This document shows positions 26,578-34,919 of a stretch of 56,027 nucleotides of DNA, in pieces (within the stretch, counting starts at the first letter, position 1; the number at the start of each line of letters is the position of its first letter). The stretch lies in contig NZ_AYLO01000090.1 in assembly GCF_000496735.2 (NCBI RefSeq), positions 1-56,027 on the forward strand. The letters run 5' to 3'. The position numbers and the translations under genes are program-made. This stretch comes from Methyloglobulus morosus KoM1. Its GTDB lineage: Bacteria > Pseudomonadota > Gammaproteobacteria > Methylococcales > Methylomonadaceae. The notes beneath the pieces are model-generated. The model saw nothing but the letters and a program-made list of their open reading frames with translations, did no database searches and was not told the origin of the DNA.

Positions 26578-27140
26578 GTTTAGCCACTACCCCGAAGGCA
26601 CGCGCTATTTTCCTGGATCGGGATGGTGTTTTGAATCGTGCGTTGGTGAGGGAGGGTAAGCCTTATCCGCCTCGCGATCTGGCGGAAATAGAAATTTTGC
26701 CCAAAGTTCCAGAGGCATTGTTGGCATTGAAAGAAGCGGGATTTATCCTGATTACTGTATCCAACCAACCTGACGTGGCGCGCGGCACTTTGAGACGTGA
26801 CACCGTTGATTCGATTAATGCCTATCTCGGCGAACGGATGGCTATGGACCGATTCATCATGTGTTATCACGACAGCAGTGACGAATGCCCATGCCGCAAA
26901 CCTAAGCCGGGAATGCTGCTAGAAGGCGCTCTTGAATTTAACATTGACTTAAGTAGAAGCTACATGATCGGTGACCGTTGGAGAGATGTGGAAGCGGGTA
27001 AAAATGCCGGTTGCAAGACGGTTTTTATCGACTATGGCTATGATGAAAGGCAACCAGAATCATGCGATTTTGTTACAAGGTCTTTATTTGAGGCCGCTCA
27101 AATAATTTTATCAACGGAGAAAGGCCGTGAAGACTGTTGA
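26574..27140 (+). CDS. gmhB: D-glycero-D-manno-heptose 1,7-bisphosphate 7-phosphatase (GmhB, HAD-III)
   Basis: A 188-residue HAD-III phosphatase. The nucleophile motif is FLDRDGVLN with Asp15 and Asp17. The GmhB zinc loop is visible as Cys97, His99, Cys105 and Cys107, and CRKPKPGM plus MIGDRWRDVEAGKNAG complete the HAD motifs. It removes the 7-phosphate between the kinase and nucleotidyltransferase steps. It starts at GTG within the gmhA stop and ends 14 bases inside the transaldolase gene. Confidence 0.92.
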   Translation: MSLATTPKARAIFLDRDGVLNRALVREGKPYPPRDLAEIEILPKVPEALLALKEAGFILITVSNQPDVARGTLRRDTVDSINAYLGERMAMDRFIMCYHDSSDECPCRKPKPGMLLEGALEFNIDLSRSYMIGDRWRDVEAGKNAGCKTVFIDYGYDERQPESCDFVTRSLFEAAQIILSTEKGREDC

Positions 27141-27843
27141 ACAGCTTAATATTAAAATCTTCGCAGATGGAGCAGACAAAGAAGGGATGCTCGATATGTA
27201 TGCAAAGCCCTTTATTAAGGGTTTAACGACAAATCCAACCCTGATGAACAAAGCGGGGATAAGAAACTATAAATCGTTCGCCTTGGAAATCTTGTCAGAA
27301 ATTAAAGATAAGCCCATATCATTTGAAGTTTTTTCTGACGACTTTATTGACATGGAGCGGCAGGCGGAAGTGATTGCCAGTTGGGGCGACAATGTCTATG
27401 TCAAATTACCGGTCACCAATACCAAGCGGCAAACCTGTTATGCACTCGTTGAAAAACTGGCTTCGCAGAAAGTTAAGTTGAACATAACCGCAATCATGAC
27501 ATTAGCCCAAGTGCGTGATGTAGTTGCTGCGCTTAGCCCTGATGTCCCCAGTTATGTATCGGTATTTGCCGGTCGCATTGCAGATACCGCGCGCGACCCT
27601 GTCCCCTTGATGGCGGCAGCGGTTGACCTGCTTAAAGCATCGCCTGCTGCTGAACTTATTTGGGCAAGCCCGAGAGAACTTTTAAATATATTCCAGGCGG
27701 ATGCTATTGGATGCCAGGTCATAACTGTCACCAATGACATACTAAAAAAGCTTTCCCTGGTTGGATATGACCTTGATGACTACTCTTTGGATACGGTCAA
27801 GATGTTTTATAGCGATGCGCGGGCGGCGGGATTCAGGTTATAG
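27127..27843 (+). CDS. Transaldolase-family protein dedicated to the heptose block
   Basis: A 238-residue protein of the compact TalC/FSA-size transaldolase group. Asp14 (FADGAD), the GLTTNPTLM motif (32-40), the Schiff-base Lys93 in YVKLPVT and the later NITAIM and SVFAGRIADTARDP motifs are all present. A transaldolase makes sedoheptulose 7-phosphate, exactly the GmhA substrate, so it likely feeds the pathway from central sugar phosphates. It starts at GTG, preceded by a GGAG, and overlaps gmhB by 14 bases; nothing else follows for about 100 bases, so it is the last gene of the block. Confidence 0.88.
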   Translation: MKTVEQLNIKIFADGADKEGMLDMYAKPFIKGLTTNPTLMNKAGIRNYKSFALEILSEIKDKPISFEVFSDDFIDMERQAEVIASWGDNVYVKLPVTNTKRQTCYALVEKLASQKVKLNITAIMTLAQVRDVVAALSPDVPSYVSVFAGRIADTARDPVPLMAAAVDLLKASPAAELIWASPRELLNIFQADAIGCQVITVTNDILKKLSLVGYDLDDYSLDTVKMFYSDARAAGFRL

Positions 27844-27939
27844 TTTCAACGTACGTCAACAATTGGATTTCGCCTTAAAAAGGTTATTCCATTCATCTTG
27901 TCATAATTGCAATAAATTTTAAAACTATCGAATTGTATA

Positions 27940-28734
27940 ATGAAAATTCGTAATGCCTTTTTTAGGATTGCGAAACGACTAGGGTTTTTAAATTTAAAGC
28001 CCGCCGTTTTTATGCACCTTCAAAAAACAGCCGGTACTTCCATAGTGGATATTGCAAGACAGTTCTATGGTAACGACAATGTGATCAGCCATGGTGCTTA
28101 TCTACGGGACGCTAATGGCCTGCTGTCTAGTGAAAAGTTTTTCCAGATGGATCACACGCAAGGTAGATTGGCATCAATCCAATTTATATCGGGTCATTTT
28201 GGCTATGATTTTGCCAAACAATTTATGGGAAGCCACTATTCTTTTACTTTTTTACGGAATCCGGTTGAGCGGGTTTTATCATTTTATTATTTTTGTAGGA
28301 TACGTGACCCTAATCAATTTAAGCATTACGAGTTGGCTCAACGCCTATCATTGGATGAGTTTCTGGAATTAGGTTTCACTGATCCCGACATTAAGGCGCG
28401 TATATGGAATCACCAAGTCTGCCAGATTGCTACTGGCTGGGGCAGTTCTAGCGGCGTTGTCCTGAAAGATGAAGAATTATTGGCTTTGGCAATACAACAC
28501 CTTGATGATTTTTCTTATATCGGGTTTACCGAAACGTATGGGAAAGATCAAGATAAAATCCTAAAAGATATAGGGATAACAATACCTGTAGGCAAGCACA
28601 AAAGCAATGCCAATCCAGGACGGCCTTTATTTGACGGTCTCCCGCAATCTTCAAAAAACTTATTGTTGGGCTTAACTGAGCTTGACCGGATACTCTATGA
28701 GAAAGCTTGGTCAAAGCGAAATTTACTAAACTGA
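27940..28734 (+). CDS. Sulfotransferase-family protein
   Basis: A 264-residue cytosolic sulfotransferase (family 2-like). The 5'-phosphosulfate loop is VFMHLQKTAGTS with Lys29-Thr-Ala-Gly-Thr-Ser34, and the 3'-phosphate site is FTFLRNPVERVLSFYY with Arg106 and Ser114. Both key elements are intact. It likely transfers sulfate from PAPS to a sugar of the glycan. PAPS synthesis genes are not in the window. It lies in its own 96-base-spaced position after the heptose block. Confidence 0.85.
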   Translation: MKIRNAFFRIAKRLGFLNLKPAVFMHLQKTAGTSIVDIARQFYGNDNVISHGAYLRDANGLLSSEKFFQMDHTQGRLASIQFISGHFGYDFAKQFMGSHYSFTFLRNPVERVLSFYYFCRIRDPNQFKHYELAQRLSLDEFLELGFTDPDIKARIWNHQVCQIATGWGSSSGVVLKDEELLALAIQHLDDFSYIGFTETYGKDQDKILKDIGITIPVGKHKSNANPGRPLFDGLPQSSKNLLLGLTELDRILYEKAWSKRNLLN

Positions 28735-28824
28735 GCCAAGTTATTTTCGGGCTTATTTGGCAATATTGTAATCAGTGCAAGATTATTAAAGTGCAGCAAT
28801 GAATTTCACGCGTTCAAGTCTCCG

Positions 28825-31746
28825 ATGAGCATAAATACTCTTCTAGATATCACAAGTTTCTCGCCTAAATTTCAGCGATTCTCCAAGGATAAAACAGCGC
28901 ATTTACCTTTTGCTGCCTGGGTAATTCGTGAAAGCTCACCGAAGATATTTGTTGAACTGGGCACTTACAGGGGAGACTCCTATTTCTCGTTTTGTCAATC
29001 AGTTGACGAAGCTAGTCTTTTAACGCAATGTTATGCTATTGGTGCATGGCAGGATGACGAACATTCACGGGAATATTCTGATGAAATATTCGCTGCCGTA
29101 CATGTGCACAATGAAGAATACTATGCCGGGTTCTCGCAATTGCTGCGAATGGGTAATGATGATGCTTTAGCCTTTTTTTCGGATGAATCGATAGGTCTGC
29201 TGCATATTACTGGATCACAAACTTACGAAGCGGTTTCACATAGTTTTAAAGCGTGGCTACCTAAATTAACGGCTGATGCTGTTGTTATGTTCCGAAATAT
29301 CAAAGCCGATGAATCTAGTTGTGGTGCCGGGAGGTTCTGGAAGGAACTACAAACGCATTACCCAAACAATCTAGAATTTGTTCATTCCAGCGGGCTAGGC
29401 GTTTTCCAGCTAAACGACACACCAACTGATAAGAAAGTTACATGGCTAGATCCCAATTCAAAAGAAAAGCAACGGTTAGTTAATTATTTTGTTGTGTTAG
29501 ATTCAAGGTTAAACGAAAGTTATGAGCTTGGTTTGCTGCAGGCTCATATTGCCGAAAGCAATGAAAAAATCGCTAGCCTCACGCAGGCTGTAGCTGAACG
29601 CGACTTGGCATTAGCGGAGCGCGACCAAATTGTGGCAGTCGAAGCGGGACAAATCGAATTTCTCAAGCTGACGATTAAGGAGCTGTACAAAGAAATAAAG
29701 CATATCACCCAAAGCAAATCCTGGAAGTTAACTCGGCCATTGCGAATCATTCGAAGAAAATGGGGTAATCATCCACTGGATCACGGAGACGGCTATTGTT
29801 TGCCTTTGCAATATTTTGACGATTTAAAGCAAAGTGTGGGCTTAACTCTGAGTTCGGCTCATAGTGTTCAAAACAATCCCGAATATGTTCCTTTGTTTAA
29901 AGGGAAACCATTCAAAAGTAAACCCGCCAAGCTTATTTGTTTCTACCACCCGCAATTTCACACTGCGTCAGGCAATGCGAAATTACGCGGTGAAAGTTGC
30001 CCAGAATGGTCGAAGGTTTGTTCGGCAGAGCCCCAATTCGTGGATCATTATCAACCACATATTCCCAGTGAATTAGGCTATTACAACCTGATTGATCCAG
30101 GGGTTCAGCGTCGACAAATCGAACTCGCTAAGTTATATGGAATTGAGGGCTTTTGTTTCTACTTCCATTGGCGTAGCGGAAATTCCCTACTGGAAACTCC
30201 CATCCAAAATTATCTGAAGGACGATAGCCTCGATTTGCCGTTTTGTTTATGTTGGGTCAATGATTATCGGAGTCTACAAGGAGATGGATTGGATAGCGAT
30301 GTCCTGATACCTCAACGCCATGCGTTGGATGATGCCATTGCTTTCATCCAGCATGTTTCACTTTATATGCGAGATCCCCGCTACATTCGAATCGATAATA
30401 AACCATTATTGCTGGTTAAATGCCCCAACTTACTACCGTTGACTAAAGAAACTGCTGGCCGATGGCGGCAGTGGTGTAAGGATCAAGGGATAGGGAAAAT
30501 TTATCTGGCATACACGCAGTCGCTAGAAACAGGAAATCCTACCGATTATGGTTTCGACGCGGCTATCGAATTCCCGCCTATTGATATGATTCAGCAAAAT
30601 AGGGCAGACAAAGTTCAACCATTAGGTGACAATTTTGCTTGTACTGTTTATGACTATAACCAGTACGTTGATCGTAGCCGTAGTTACGGGAAACCGAACT
30701 ATACCTTGTTTCGGGCTATATGCCCTTCATGGGATACTACTTCTCTGTATAACAATAAAAGTACGGTGCTATTGGGCAGTTCACCTCTGGGCTATCAGGA
30801 ATGGTTGTTCAACGCAATTAGCGAAACATTTGAGTGTTTTGATAATCAAGATGAACGCCTTATTTTTATTAATGCCTGGAACGGCTGGGATGAGGGTGCG
30901 CATCTCGAACCCGACCAGCGTTATGGCTACGCCTATCTGGAGGCAACTCGTATGGCACTTGCACGGAAAGCTGCAATAGCCAGTCAACAAGTGCTGAATG
31001 ACAAAAACTCAGTAGCGGTCGTGATTCATGCTTTTTATGAAGATGTTTTTGATGAAATGTTGGAGTATTTAAAAAACATCCATTCAGTCTACTTAAAACT
31101 CTATGTAACGGTACCAATCGAGCTGATTGAATCGATGCAAAGAAAGCTCCAGCGGCAACAACACAACTTTTATGCACTACCCGTTAGCAATCGAGGCCGT
31201 GACATACTCCCCTTTATCAAAATTATGCCAGAAGTATTGAAAGGAGGGCATGATTTGTTGATTAAGATCCATACTAAAAAATCGACACACCGTGAAGATG
31301 GCGATTTATGGCGAAAAGATATTTTTGAAAAGTTGCTTAGCGAATCTGCCATTAGGGTAAATTCCAACTATTTGGTTAAAAATCGAGATATTGGCATACT
31401 TGGGCCTACCGAGCATATAGTTCCAATGAACTCATATTTGGGTTCAAATGCGGTTCGAGTGTCACAACTTGCAGCCAGAATGGGCGTTGATAGCAATACT
31501 TTGGAACAATTGAATTTTGTGGCGGGTAGTATGTTTATGGCCCGTACAAAGGCCATCATCCCTTTAATGAATATGGCTTTATCAGAAACTGATTTTGAAG
31601 CCGAGGCAAAACAAGTTGATGGGACATTGGCACATGCTTTGGAGAGATTATTCTCTGTTAGTGCTTGCGCAGCAAAGCTAACAACTAGCTGCCCGGATAA
31701 TTTAGTCACAGAAAGCTATAAGTTCGTAAATAGACAAAGTGTTTAA
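28825..31746 (+). CDS. Degenerate methyltransferase-coiled coil-WbsX-RgpF fusion
   Basis: A 973-residue fusion. Residues 25-200 align without gaps to the N-terminal methyltransferase domain of the protein at 8753, but Asp73, Asp129, His132, Asp140, His157 and Asp158 have become Gly, Thr, Gln, Ser, Arg and Asn, so it is probably inactive. A coiled coil follows (about 235-300), then a WbsX/GH99-like domain (about 369-710) and an RgpF-type rhamnan-synthesis domain (about 728-950; VVIHAFYED, RGRDILPFIKI, KIHTKKSTHR). In the GH99-like part the usual NEWxEG dyad reads NGWDEG (Gly687, Glu690). It may be a glycosyltransferase/scaffold; its activity is open. Confidence 0.85.
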   Translation: MSINTLLDITSFSPKFQRFSKDKTAHLPFAAWVIRESSPKIFVELGTYRGDSYFSFCQSVDEASLLTQCYAIGAWQDDEHSREYSDEIFAAVHVHNEEYYAGFSQLLRMGNDDALAFFSDESIGLLHITGSQTYEAVSHSFKAWLPKLTADAVVMFRNIKADESSCGAGRFWKELQTHYPNNLEFVHSSGLGVFQLNDTPTDKKVTWLDPNSKEKQRLVNYFVVLDSRLNESYELGLLQAHIAESNEKIASLTQAVAERDLALAERDQIVAVEAGQIEFLKLTIKELYKEIKHITQSKSWKLTRPLRIIRRKWGNHPLDHGDGYCLPLQYFDDLKQSVGLTLSSAHSVQNNPEYVPLFKGKPFKSKPAKLICFYHPQFHTASGNAKLRGESCPEWSKVCSAEPQFVDHYQPHIPSELGYYNLIDPGVQRRQIELAKLYGIEGFCFYFHWRSGNSLLETPIQNYLKDDSLDLPFCLCWVNDYRSLQGDGLDSDVLIPQRHALDDAIAFIQHVSLYMRDPRYIRIDNKPLLLVKCPNLLPLTKETAGRWRQWCKDQGIGKIYLAYTQSLETGNPTDYGFDAAIEFPPIDMIQQNRADKVQPLGDNFACTVYDYNQYVDRSRSYGKPNYTLFRAICPSWDTTSLYNNKSTVLLGSSPLGYQEWLFNAISETFECFDNQDERLIFINAWNGWDEGAHLEPDQRYGYAYLEATRMALARKAAIASQQVLNDKNSVAVVIHAFYEDVFDEMLEYLKNIHSVYLKLYVTVPIELIESMQRKLQRQQHNFYALPVSNRGRDILPFIKIMPEVLKGGHDLLIKIHTKKSTHREDGDLWRKDIFEKLLSESAIRVNSNYLVKNRDIGILGPTEHIVPMNSYLGSNAVRVSQLAARMGVDSNTLEQLNFVAGSMFMARTKAIIPLMNMALSETDFEAEAKQVDGTLAHALERLFSVSACAAKLTTSCPDNLVTESYKFVNRQSV

Positions 31747-31791
31747 AATTATCTTTCTGGTGTTATTGTGTATGCTCAGTTTATGGCATGA

Positions 31792-32841
31792 ATGGCTAGA
31801 AAAATGATGGCAAAAAAGAAAGCAATTATCCACATTGGTGGGCATAAGACAGGTACCAGCGCAATCCAGGCATTTTGCGTTTTAAATGCAGACAGTTTAC
31901 GACAAATGGATATTATTTATCCGTTGGAGTTAGTATCGCATATAGACCGAATCGGTGGTCAAGCGCATCATGGTTTGGTTAATTTGTTTATGGATGCTAC
32001 AACATTTTGGAAACATATTAATTTGCGCCCCAAAGGTATAACGGATGCAGATATTGTTTCCTATTTAAAATCGTTACCCAGAGATAAAAATATCCTGTTT
32101 TCATCTGAAAATCTGATGTGGTTTGATCTTGAGTCCATAAAAGCTTTTAAGGAAATGCTGTCTGGATTTGATGTACATGTTGTATTGTACGTAAGACGCC
32201 AAGATGACGCATTGCAGGCACTTTATCAAACTGTCGTTGTTTCTATTGGCGAGACCCAAAAATTTAATGACTATACGAGCAGTGTTGTAAAGGAAGTTGT
32301 CAAATACGATAAAATTGCTGAAAACTGGCAATCTATTGTCGATGTCGGGAAGGTGATGGTTCGGGTATACGAGCCGGATCAACTATATTGTCGGGATACA
32401 GTGTCGGATTTTTTCCAATTATTAGCAGAAATTTTGCAAATACAAGTTGATATTTCTAGTTGGAAGCACGCTTCAGGAACAATAAATCGGGGCTTGCCCG
32501 CGCATATCACAGGGCTGATCCGCTATCATAATACCTTAGTGACTAGGAAAGTCGTGGTTCCAGCCATTCGATTGATGGCGAAGTGGCTCTATAAAAACTC
32601 TAGAGGATCTTATGAAATATTATCGCCATCGGAGAGAAGAAGGTTGCTTGAAAGTTTTGCAATATCCAACGAGAACTTAGCCAGAAAGTTTTTGGGCAGG
32701 GAAGATGGCGTGCTTTTTTACGATTTAGCCATCAAACAAACAGAGGCTGAGTGGAACCAAAAGTATAACGGCAACGGGAGCCTTTTGATGCTATTGGTAC
32801 GCGATATAATTTCTAAATTCAGAGTCACCAAGCCGACTTAG
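31792..32841 (+). CDS. Sulfotransferase-like P-loop protein
   Basis: A 349-residue protein with a PAPS-type P-loop AIIHIGGHKTGTSAIQ (Lys19-Thr-Gly-Thr-Ser23) and a second-motif segment VHVVLYVRRQDDALQALYQ (Arg135/136). In the bacterial relatives I know, this second motif carries a Ser near YxRRQDxxxxSxY; here that position looks like Ala143. It is distantly related to the sulfotransferase at 27940. Nearby in-frame ATGs at 31804 and 31807 could be starts instead of 31792. Target sugar unknown. Confidence 0.75.
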   Translation: MARKMMAKKKAIIHIGGHKTGTSAIQAFCVLNADSLRQMDIIYPLELVSHIDRIGGQAHHGLVNLFMDATTFWKHINLRPKGITDADIVSYLKSLPRDKNILFSSENLMWFDLESIKAFKEMLSGFDVHVVLYVRRQDDALQALYQTVVVSIGETQKFNDYTSSVVKEVVKYDKIAENWQSIVDVGKVMVRVYEPDQLYCRDTVSDFFQLLAEILQIQVDISSWKHASGTINRGLPAHITGLIRYHNTLVTRKVVVPAIRLMAKWLYKNSRGSYEILSPSERRRLLESFAISNENLARKFLGREDGVLFYDLAIKQTEAEWNQKYNGNGSLLMLLVRDIISKFRVTKPT

Positions 32842-33149
32842 GATTAGCCCATTATTTTTAACCGCTTGCAGCCCAACATTAGCCAACAGGAAACGCATAG
32901 TATTAATTGATAGCAACTGGTTTGAACATCCGGCAAACGCAGGCTAGCTACTACGGCGTCAACAAATTGCCATTCTTACAATATCTTTAGGAAGGGTAGA
33001 TCAGGGTATCCTTAATAGTAAGGGCAATTTGTTTGGAAATTCTCGCTTCAGTTACCGTAAACACTTGCATATTTATAGGTAACTTAAGTAAAGAATGGGT
33101 TACATACCAGCCAAATAATTAAATAAGATCAAAAATCATACAATAAAAC
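32842..33149. other. Non-coding gap with a long inverted repeat
   Basis: No gene is seen in these 308 bases. It contains an inverted repeat: arms 32961-32971 and 33023-33033 are perfectly complementary over 11 bases (AACAAATTGCC / GGCAATTTGTT), extended by a bulged CTTAC/GTAAG pair. It could be a structured leader, a transcription stop, or a footprint of an element. The next gene (33150) probably starts a new transcript. Confidence 0.45.
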
Positions 33150-34298
33150 ATGAACCCTATCCATAACAGTCAGCACACCAAATTAATAGCAATGTATTTC
33201 CCCCAATTTCATGCAATTCCAGAGAATGATGCTTGGTGGGGAAAAGGGTTTACCGACTGGGATAATGTAAAAACAGGGCAAGCCCAGTTTGAGGGCCACT
33301 ATCAGCCCCGTATACCCTTGAATAACAATTACTACGATCAATCCAAGCTGGAAACCTTGCTCTGGCAGATTGATTTAGCGAAAGAGCATGGTGTTTATGG
33401 TTTCTGTCATTACCATTACTGGTTTGACGGCAGGCAACTTCTTGAAACCCCGACCAACACAATGCTGCAAAATAAGGCCATTGATTTTCCGTTTTGTTTA
33501 TCCTGGGCCAATGAGACATGGTCAAGACGATGGGACGGTAGAGATCATCATATCTTAATCAAGCAAACCCATCCGCCCACAAAGGAAAGCTGGAAACGGC
33601 ATTACGATTACCTGATCAAAGCATGGCAAGACCCAAGAGCAATCAAGGTGGATGGAAAGCCAGTTTTTGTGATATACCGACCTCTAAAAGTGGACAAAAT
33701 AAACGAGATGCTGAACTACTGGCGCGAACTTGCAGTTAAAGACGGATTGCCTGGGTTGTATTTTATATTTCAAAAGGGTTATGAGCTGCCAACACGGCAT
33801 TGTTTGGAATCATTTGATGCGGCTTTTCAGTTTCAGCCTTTTGAAGCAGTTTACTCGCCTGCGCTTAATGAGCAATCTTTCCGCAACTGGCCGCTTTACA
33901 AAATGTTTAGATTGATGCCGGAGTACATTCAAGAGGTTTTTCGTAGTTTACGGACGAATTACGTTCGAAGAAAACTCCGTTTTCATGATTATGACCGCGT
34001 GTGGCAGCAGATTGTCGAAATACGTCCAGACGAAACATTAACCACCTACCCCGGCGCTTTTGTCGATTGGGATAACTCAGCCCGATACAAAGATCGGGCG
34101 ATCCTGTTTAGGGGGGCTTCTCCCGAAAGTTTTAAAAAATGGTTCGGCAAATTGGCAGAAACGATGCCGCAACGCAACTTGCCGGAAAATTTTATATTCC
34201 TTAATGCCTGGAATGAGTGGAGCGAAGGGACTTATTTGGAGCCGGATGAAAGATATGGTTATCAATATCTTGAAGCGGTTAAGCACGTTTTAGGTTAG
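33150..34298 (+). CDS. WbsX/GH99-like glycan protein
   Basis: A 382-residue protein of the WbsX family, related to endo-alpha-mannosidase-type GH99. The start MYFPQFHAIPENDAWWGKGFTDW is typical. The WANE motif (Glu122) and the NEWSEG dyad (Glu356 and Glu359), equivalent to the catalytic Glu pair in GH99, are intact, in contrast to the fusion at 28825. WbsX proteins are common in polysaccharide loci, and their role (glycosyl transfer or trimming) is not settled. It is followed six bases later by a methyltransferase. Confidence 0.87.
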   Translation: MNPIHNSQHTKLIAMYFPQFHAIPENDAWWGKGFTDWDNVKTGQAQFEGHYQPRIPLNNNYYDQSKLETLLWQIDLAKEHGVYGFCHYHYWFDGRQLLETPTNTMLQNKAIDFPFCLSWANETWSRRWDGRDHHILIKQTHPPTKESWKRHYDYLIKAWQDPRAIKVDGKPVFVIYRPLKVDKINEMLNYWRELAVKDGLPGLYFIFQKGYELPTRHCLESFDAAFQFQPFEAVYSPALNEQSFRNWPLYKMFRLMPEYIQEVFRSLRTNYVRRKLRFHDYDRVWQQIVEIRPDETLTTYPGAFVDWDNSARYKDRAILFRGASPESFKKWFGKLAETMPQRNLPENFIFLNAWNEWSEGTYLEPDERYGYQYLEAVKHVLG

Positions 34299-34304
34299 TC
34301 CAAA

Positions 34305-34886
34305 ATGGAAAATTACGAACATTATTTTTCCCATTTGAATAGCATTAGCTTGCTAGGCCTTATTTACAAGCGCTACTACGCTTCGCGGGTCCTATATCAT
34401 CAAGCAATAAATTTTGGGAATAAAATTGCCGAAATTGGTTCGGGCACTGGGAATGGGGTGCTTGGGGCTTATCCAAGCCAAGTGGTTGGTTTTGAAATCA
34501 ATCCGTTAGCGGTTGAGTTTTGCAAAAATAAAAATTTGGCGGTTCGCCAGATTAATGAAAACAATCATTACCCCGCCGAAGATGGCGAGTTTGATGTCTG
34601 TATCCTCGATAATGTACTGGAACATATCGCAGAGCCTGCTTCCTTACTTCAGGAATGTACGCGAATTACCCATGATAAAGGTGGGCTTATTATTGCGGTG
34701 CCGGGGGATAAAGGTTTTGCATTCGATCCCGACCATAAAAAGCACTACCGTGAAGCTGAATTGAAAGACTTAAATCCAGGGTGGCGACTGATAAAAACAT
34801 TCTCATTGCCCTTCATTTTTAAGAGCCAATGGTTATCGCGCTTAATCTCACAATACTGCTTGGTGGCGGTTTATAAAAAATCTTAA
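34305..34886 (+). CDS. Class I SAM-dependent methyltransferase
   Basis: A 193-residue methyltransferase: motif I KIAEIGSGTGNGVLGAYP, acidic loop VVGFEINPLAVEF, motif II FDVCILDNVLEHI, motif III GGLIIAVPGDKGF. It sits close behind the WbsX gene and before the GT2 gene, suggesting it methylates a sugar added by them. The acceptor is unknown. Confidence 0.85.
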   Translation: MENYEHYFSHLNSISLLGLIYKRYYASRVLYHQAINFGNKIAEIGSGTGNGVLGAYPSQVVGFEINPLAVEFCKNKNLAVRQINENNHYPAEDGEFDVCILDNVLEHIAEPASLLQECTRITHDKGGLIIAVPGDKGFAFDPDHKKHYREAELKDLNPGWRLIKTFSLPFIFKSQWLSRLISQYCLVAVYKKS

Positions 34887-34919
34887 ACATTAGCTGAACC
34901 TGTGTAAGTTAATACCCGA

